Assembly: GCA_003952965.2 (NCBI GenBank)
Contig: CM025849.1
Coordinates: 34,468,097 to 34,532,096 of the forward strand
Direction of reading: 5' to 3'
DNA: 64,000 nucleotides
From: Morella rubra
Lineage: Eukaryota; Streptophyta; Magnoliopsida; Fagales; Myricaceae
Shown here: positions 62,425 to 64,000 of the stretch, piece by piece
How the letters are laid out: every line of letters starts with the position of its first letter
Position numbering within the stretch: the stretch's first letter is position 1
Notes under the pieces: generated by a model
Told to the model about the DNA's origin: nothing
Seen by the model: the letters and a program-made list of their open reading frames with translations, nothing else
The model's database searches: none
Program-made: the position numbers and the translations under genes

Positions 62425-64000
62425 TTGCTCTTTCTGCTAAGCAAGGAAGCATGGAATCTGAACTTTGTTGTGAGAATTTATAGAGCCCATAAAAGGACTG
62501 CTAGTTGTTTAGCCAACCAAAACAACGATTCCCAGTTCCCCACTATTCCTATTTTCATTTTTGTTTGTATTGGGGTTAAAGTTGAACTCAAAGAGGGGGA
62601 GGGGGGATATTGCGTGTCCATAGGGCACTTTATTTGATTTGTTAATAATACTATTGTGAGTCTTAATGGCCGTGCTATACGAAAAAATTCTTATATGTTT
62701 TAGACTCCTTGATGTAACCCATCAGAATGGTAGGAGTATGTCAAAGATACAGTGTACTCCATTACACATCGATCACAAGCTTCTTTCCTCGAGCGCACTG
62801 ACGACTAAATTTTGATTTCTAACGTCTCCCTTAAAACTTCTGAATAGCAGGAGAGTTAGGCATATTAGCTACCATTAATCCACTGGAACAAAGTTGTTCA
62901 GAGATCATGAGCACTTCGTTTAGTTTTTGCGTTCTCACTTGATCATTTTGTTTTACTTATTACTGGTTTAAGCTGGTTAGTCTCGTTATAGAGGTGAAGC
63001 CAAATAGGAACTTTGCCCTTAATTTTTTTCTATTACTAGTCGATCGGAGGTGGAAAATTTTCGAATAGTTTTCGATCGTTTGGCCTATTTTTTTTTTTAT
63101 GTAGAGTTGGAGGAACCAAAGCTCTGGTCTGTTTAGTGGTGAAAGAGGCAGAACATCTTTGTTTCAGTTCTTTTATTTAAGATGCCGTCCGCATACAATA
63201 TATTATACCAGAGAGAGAGAGAGAGAGAGAAGAGAAGGGGGGGGGGGGGGGGGGGGGTTCGCGTGCATGCCAGCATTGGAAGATGGAAAGGGCAACAATA
63301 TGGGTGGGAGAATCCAGACAAATCCTTTAACTCTTTTGAGGGTCCAAAGATCTTTTGAACCATGTCGGAGCCAAAATGGATAGGCCAGAATAATTTCGAG
63401 ACTGAGGCATCTGTGAACTGACACTTGCCTACTTTTGCAGATTGCATTATATTCAATTATTTCTACTATAAAATTCAACCTTCTAGACTTCTCCTTTTTC
63501 TTTGGAGTTTTATAATTAGATAGTTGAAGAGCTCCTAATAGCGAAGACAAAATTGCATAGGCATTAGGAATAATGTACCTTGGAAATTCGTGATGGTCGG
63601 ACAAACAGTTAGTTTATTATGTCCCATTAACGTTATTCCGGTACTAAGAAATATTAGGCAGATTCGGTATTGAGAGGCTCGATTTTAAAGCAGCAAAAGA
63701 GGAGCTTCAATAAGTCAACCCAATTCAACTGGATCAAGAGCGAGAGAGGGAGAGAGGGGAGATCAGCTTAATGTAGAAAAAAAAAATCGTCATTGATCTC
63801 GAAAAACAACTAGTGAGCATATTGATAAATTTTGCTAACAAAATTAATAATTTGGATCCTAAAATAATATTGTCACCATAATTTATTATTATTTTTTTAA
63901 TAATGTTGATAGACTTTCATTGCATTAGAAATCATAGTACAAAATAAACAATAAGAACAGCTATAGATCTAAGCAGACTAAACTGCTAAACAAGATTAAC
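62421..64000. other. Gene-free right end of the window
   Basis: No coding region is supported. Open frames at 63133-63604 are created by the GA/G repeat. A/T runs occur near 63780 and 63890. Confidence 0.5.
63211..63257. repeat. Compound GA and G repeat
   Basis: Ten GA units (63211-63230), then AGAGAA, then about 21 G (63237-63257). Such a G run can form a quadruplex and its length is likely to be unreliable. Confidence 0.9.

Noticed and set aside
63133-63604. Overlapping frames with Pro-rich and Ser/Leu repeats
   Set aside because: Produced by the GA and G repeat at 63211-63257.

Overview
The window is nuclear DNA of a flowering plant, almost certainly a eudicot. Its genes are intron-rich with GT-AG splicing, the spacers are AT-rich and full of small transposons, and the gene families are plant-specific: CNL resistance gene, NAC factor, RETICULATA-related protein, chloroplast phospholipase A1 and CCR-like reductase. 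The plastid-derived rpoC1 keeps its group II intron, which argues against grasses.

Layout. 1 to about 9362 is a block of plastid DNA (a NUPT). It carries the 3' part of rpoB, whole rpoC1 and the 5' part of rpoC2 on +, followed by inverted atpH, atpI and a truncated rps2 on -. 9860-13261 (-) is a CNL disease-resistance gene with three frame breaks. 13300-18600 is repeat-rich and holds an imperfect tandem array, a TRIM element with an exact 5-bp target duplication, and a short tRNA-derived SINE with a 17-bp target duplication. 18677-24870 (-) is an eight-exon RETICULATA-related gene with a second TRIM in intron 2. 24.9-30.9 kb is a gene-poor spacer. 30960-32495 (-) is an intronless phospholipase A1-Igamma-like gene. 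32.5-36.8 kb is repeats, including a long-TIR element with a perfect 9-bp target duplication. 36858-42147 (+) is a six-exon CCR/phenylacetaldehyde-reductase-like gene with broken frames. 44314-45331 (+) is a short NAC gene. 46674-48251 (-) is a small four-exon gene for a 93-residue membrane protein. 50674-54713 (-) is a five-exon coiled-coil protein gene with two frame problems. 55-61.9 kb is transposon-derived spacer. 61965-62298 (-) is the first two coding exons of an LRR1/SERK-type ectodomain gene with no LRR exons after them.

The genes do not form a pathway. Two products are probably sent to the chloroplast (RETICULATA-related and PLA1-Igamma); the others are defence or signalling (CNL, LRR), transcription (NAC) and metabolism (reductase). 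Several indels lie in short homopolymers, so some apparent pseudogenes may be assembly errors. I found no convincing wholly new system. The most unusual items are the inverted plastid mosaic, the NAC protein with its acidic repeat in front of the DNA-binding domain, the gene whose first coding exon is only the start codon, and the set of well-delimited small elements with readable target duplications. Exon boundaries were placed by eye from splice sites, reading phase and family resemblance.
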